Assembly: GCA_964396055.1 (NCBI GenBank)
Contig: CAYNDV010000001.1
Span: 38,517 to 102,516 of the forward strand
Length of the DNA stretch: 64,000 nt
Direction: 5' to 3'
From: CAYJPV01 sp964396055
GTDB taxonomy: Bacteria; Acidobacteriota; Vicinamibacteria; Vicinamibacterales; JAKQTR01
A program made the position numbers and the translations under genes. Positions within the stretch are counted from its first letter, which is position 1, and every line of letters starts with the position of its first letter. The notes beneath the pieces are model-generated. The model searched no databases. It saw only the letters and a list, made by a program, of their open reading frames with translations, and had not been told where the DNA came from. Shown piece by piece: positions 63,401 to 64,000 of the stretch.

Positions 63401-63778
63401 GATCCGTACATGAAGGACCACCGCGGCGAGTACATGAAGCGCAACGCGTTCTTCCTCCCGATGGTGTTCCGGACCGACCTCAACGTGTCGCAGGATCTCT
63501 TCACGAACATCGGCGGCAAGCGGCACTCGCTGCAGTTCCGCGTCGACATGCTGAACTTCGGCAACCTGCTGAACAAGAACTGGGGCATCGGCCAGCGCAT
63601 GGTCACCACCCAGCCGCTCATCAACGGGTCGCCGGCCGTGGACGCCACCGGCGCCATGACCTACCGCCTGCGGACGCTGTCGACCGGCGGGGCCATGATC
63701 AGCGAGTCGCTGCAGCCCACCGTGGGCATCGGCGACGTGTGGCGGCTGCAGTTCACCTTCCGCTACTCGTTCAACTAG
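60482..63778 (+). CDS. TonB-dependent receptor, Oar-like, with carboxypeptidase-regulatory domain
   Basis: A 1098-residue outer membrane protein with a signal peptide (1-33). Residues about 38-115 form a CarboxypepD_reg-like beta-sandwich (TSAISGIVKDAQGLAVPGATVTA), about 125-240 the plug (VTVTGKADPIF, RLTPQAGANLSFGGADNRLNNITVDG), and the rest a large barrel rich in aromatic strands ending in RLQFTFRYSFN. Architecture matches Oar of Myxococcus and its many acidobacterial paralogues. No TonB box is clear. The substrate (oligosaccharide, peptide or metal complex) is unknown. Two hairpins follow the stop. Confidence 0.93.
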   Translation: MKSLSSGSVLTRIGALALVAMCALLWAAGDVRAQGVTTSAISGIVKDAQGLAVPGATVTAVHEPSGTTYEAFTQEDGRFSIPGMRVGGPYTVTANLAGFQPQTAKNVFLSLGVAADVALVLGNVALTEEVTVTGKADPIFSSNRTGAATSITRENIATLPTVTNRLESFVRLTPQAGANLSFGGADNRLNNITVDGSSFNNSFGLGGAPGDRTGVAPISLEAIEQVQVNIAPFDVRQGGFVGAGVNSVTRSGSNKFAGAAFYQFRDEGLVGTKAGDFTYNPGTFDFKNYGGWAAGPIVKNKLFFFASIEDETLKQPGTTFVANPGGAAVGGNMTRVLASDLNQLSSFLNQNFKYQTGPYEGYSFETPATRYLFKVDYNINQRNKLSLRYNQLDSFTDVLVSNSSSLGIGNRRTSTTGLTFQNSNYKILENIRSFIGEWNATYGTNKANQFIAGYTYQDESRDVPEGATFFPFVDVAEAGSVYTAFGYELFTPNNELRYKTFQVQDNFSWFLNKHALTFGASVERYESENVFYPGAQSVYVYNSLADFYKDAQGYLANPNRTTSDVLLRRFQVRYMNIPNMEKPIQPLEVWYTGVYGQDVWQVRPNLSVTYGLRVDVPKFGNTAYANSNADSLSFRDENGQAVQYSSGKLPDPKLLWSPRLGFNWDVTGNRTTQVRGGTGVFTGRPAYVWISNQIGNTGMLTGFSQLDNTLARPFNPNPAAYKPATVTGDPAASYELALTDPDFKFPQVWRTNFAVDQRLPGGWAGTVEFLYSKDVNGVYYINANLPAAQTAFTGADTRPRWTSNRINSHVANAIVLKNQNVGSAWNISGSLEKQFQAGLWVKAGYRYGEAKNTVDPGSIAFGSWSGNTHPGDPNNPGVGYSAGSPGHRIFAAGTYRIEYFKFGATSVSVFFEGYTQGNASYYFSGDINGDGGTNDLIYIHRSTSEMNFQTYTAGGRTYTAAEQAAAWDAFINQDPYMKDHRGEYMKRNAFFLPMVFRTDLNVSQDLFTNIGGKRHSLQFRVDMLNFGNLLNKNWGIGQRMVTTQPLINGSPAVDATGAMTYRLRTLSTGGAMISESLQPTVGIGDVWRLQFTFRYSFN

Positions 63779-63791
63779 ACACCGGCTCAAC

Positions 63792-63817
63792 CGCTCGCGG
63801 CCCCCGGGCCGCGAGCG
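63792..63817 (+). terminator. Hairpin terminator after the receptor gene
   Basis: Ten-bp perfect stem CGCTCGCGGC/GCCGCGAGCG with loop CCCCGG, 13 bp after the stop codon, followed by TCCCCTT. Confidence 0.7.
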
Positions 63818-63826
63818 TCCCCTTCG

Positions 63827-63873
63827 ACGGCGGGCGGGGCGCACACGGCGCGCCTCCCCGCCGTTCGTCTTTC
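63827..63873 (+). terminator. Second hairpin terminator
   Basis: ACGGCGGG and GGGGCGC pair with GCGCC and CCCCGCCGT around ACACGGC with one bulged position, followed by TCGTCTTTCC, a modest U tract. Confidence 0.65.
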
Positions 63874-63924
63874 CTGGGTGAACGGCCACAACGCCGTCGT
63901 GGGTTGGGATACAATCGAACGCGT

Positions 63925-63999
63925 GGGCCGGTAGCTCAGTGGTAGAGCACGTGACTTTTAATCACGGGGTCGTGGGTTCGAGACCCACCCGGCTCACCA
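63925..63999 (+). tRNA. tRNA-Lys (UUU)
   Basis: A 75-nt cloverleaf: acceptor GGGCCGG pairs with CCGGCTC (one G-U), the anticodon stem CGTGA/TCACG encloses CTTTTAA with anticodon TTT, the T arm has TTCGAGA, and CCA is encoded. TACAAT at 63910-63915 is a possible -10. It is a substrate for the MnmA encoded in this window. Confidence 0.97.
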
Positions 64000-64000
64000 G

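Noticed and set aside
63739..63945. Short open frame running from the receptor 3-prime end into tRNA-Lys
   Set aside because: Overlaps the receptor gene, two hairpins and the tRNA; no ribosome site.

Overview
The window is GC-rich bacterial chromosomal DNA from what looks like an assembled draft genome: two runs of exactly 100 N (5658-5757 and 54390-54489) mark scaffold gaps of unknown true size. Gene content points to Acidobacteriota, probably a Vicinamibacteria-like lineage. The pointers are a VWFA-related acidobacterial-type secreted protein, an Oar-like TonB receptor with an N-terminal carboxypeptidase-regulatory domain, an RRM protein with a disordered acidic tail, M28 and parvulin lipoproteins, and a wide mix of housekeeping genes without phage or plasmid functions. 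This is inference from family content; no ribosomal RNA is present to confirm it.

Layout. 1-3257 (minus): cytochrome c maturation genes (ccmE, ccmF, a zinc-ribbon membrane protein and the start of a secreted protein). 3317-5137: maf, divergent dciA and a 3-hydroxyacyl-CoA dehydrogenase. 5172-5842: a membrane metal-dependent hydrolase gene broken by a palindromic repeat and gap. 6093-7302: recA and tRNA-Phe. 7359-12893: alpha/beta hydrolase, RRM protein, parvulin lipoprotein, M28 peptidase and a PLP enzyme. 13113-17461: ferredoxin, EamA transporter, GreB-like factor, tRNA-Pro, MerR regulator, der and HU. 17490-18491: site-2 protease.

18638-29476 (minus) is a nearly gapless run in transcription order ugd, galE, GT2, msbA-like ABC exporter, yicC, gmk, coaBC, udg, priA. 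Divergent from it, 29646-37428 (plus) is an exopolysaccharide locus: four GT4 and one GT2 glycosyltransferases, a WbaP-type initiating phosphoglycosyltransferase and UDP-xylose synthase. The two arms share a 170-bp control region with a perfect 8+4+8 palindrome inside a predicted promoter spacer. Ugd and Uxs together convert UDP-glucose to UDP-glucuronate to UDP-xylose, and GalE supplies UDP-galactose. No Wzx or Wzy is in the window.

37403-53816: pgsA-like, TPR/SLH lipoprotein, hflX, Sua5/YrdC, Na+/H+ antiporter, a 47-aa basic protein, MFS transporter, glpX, acyl-CoA dehydrogenase, SAM hydroxide adenosyltransferase, methyltransferase-like protein, bactofilin, cysteine desulfurase plus mnmA (tRNA thiolation pair), trxB and trxA, glgA. 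53923-63999: an FdhE-like fragment and a D,D-carboxypeptidase meeting at the second gap, a glutaredoxin-like protein, a 67-aa Cys/His-rich protein, VWA protein, a PD-(D/E)XK-like protein with a basic tail, a REC-DHp protein lacking an ATPase domain, an exported methyltransferase, the Oar-like receptor and tRNA-Lys.

No CRISPR array, prophage, insertion sequence or complete defence system was found. The most interesting items are the REC-DHp protein, the nuclease-fold protein with a histone-like tail, the exported SAM-methyltransferase, two uncharacterised small proteins, the EPS control palindrome, and intergenic repeat families that sit only between convergent genes.
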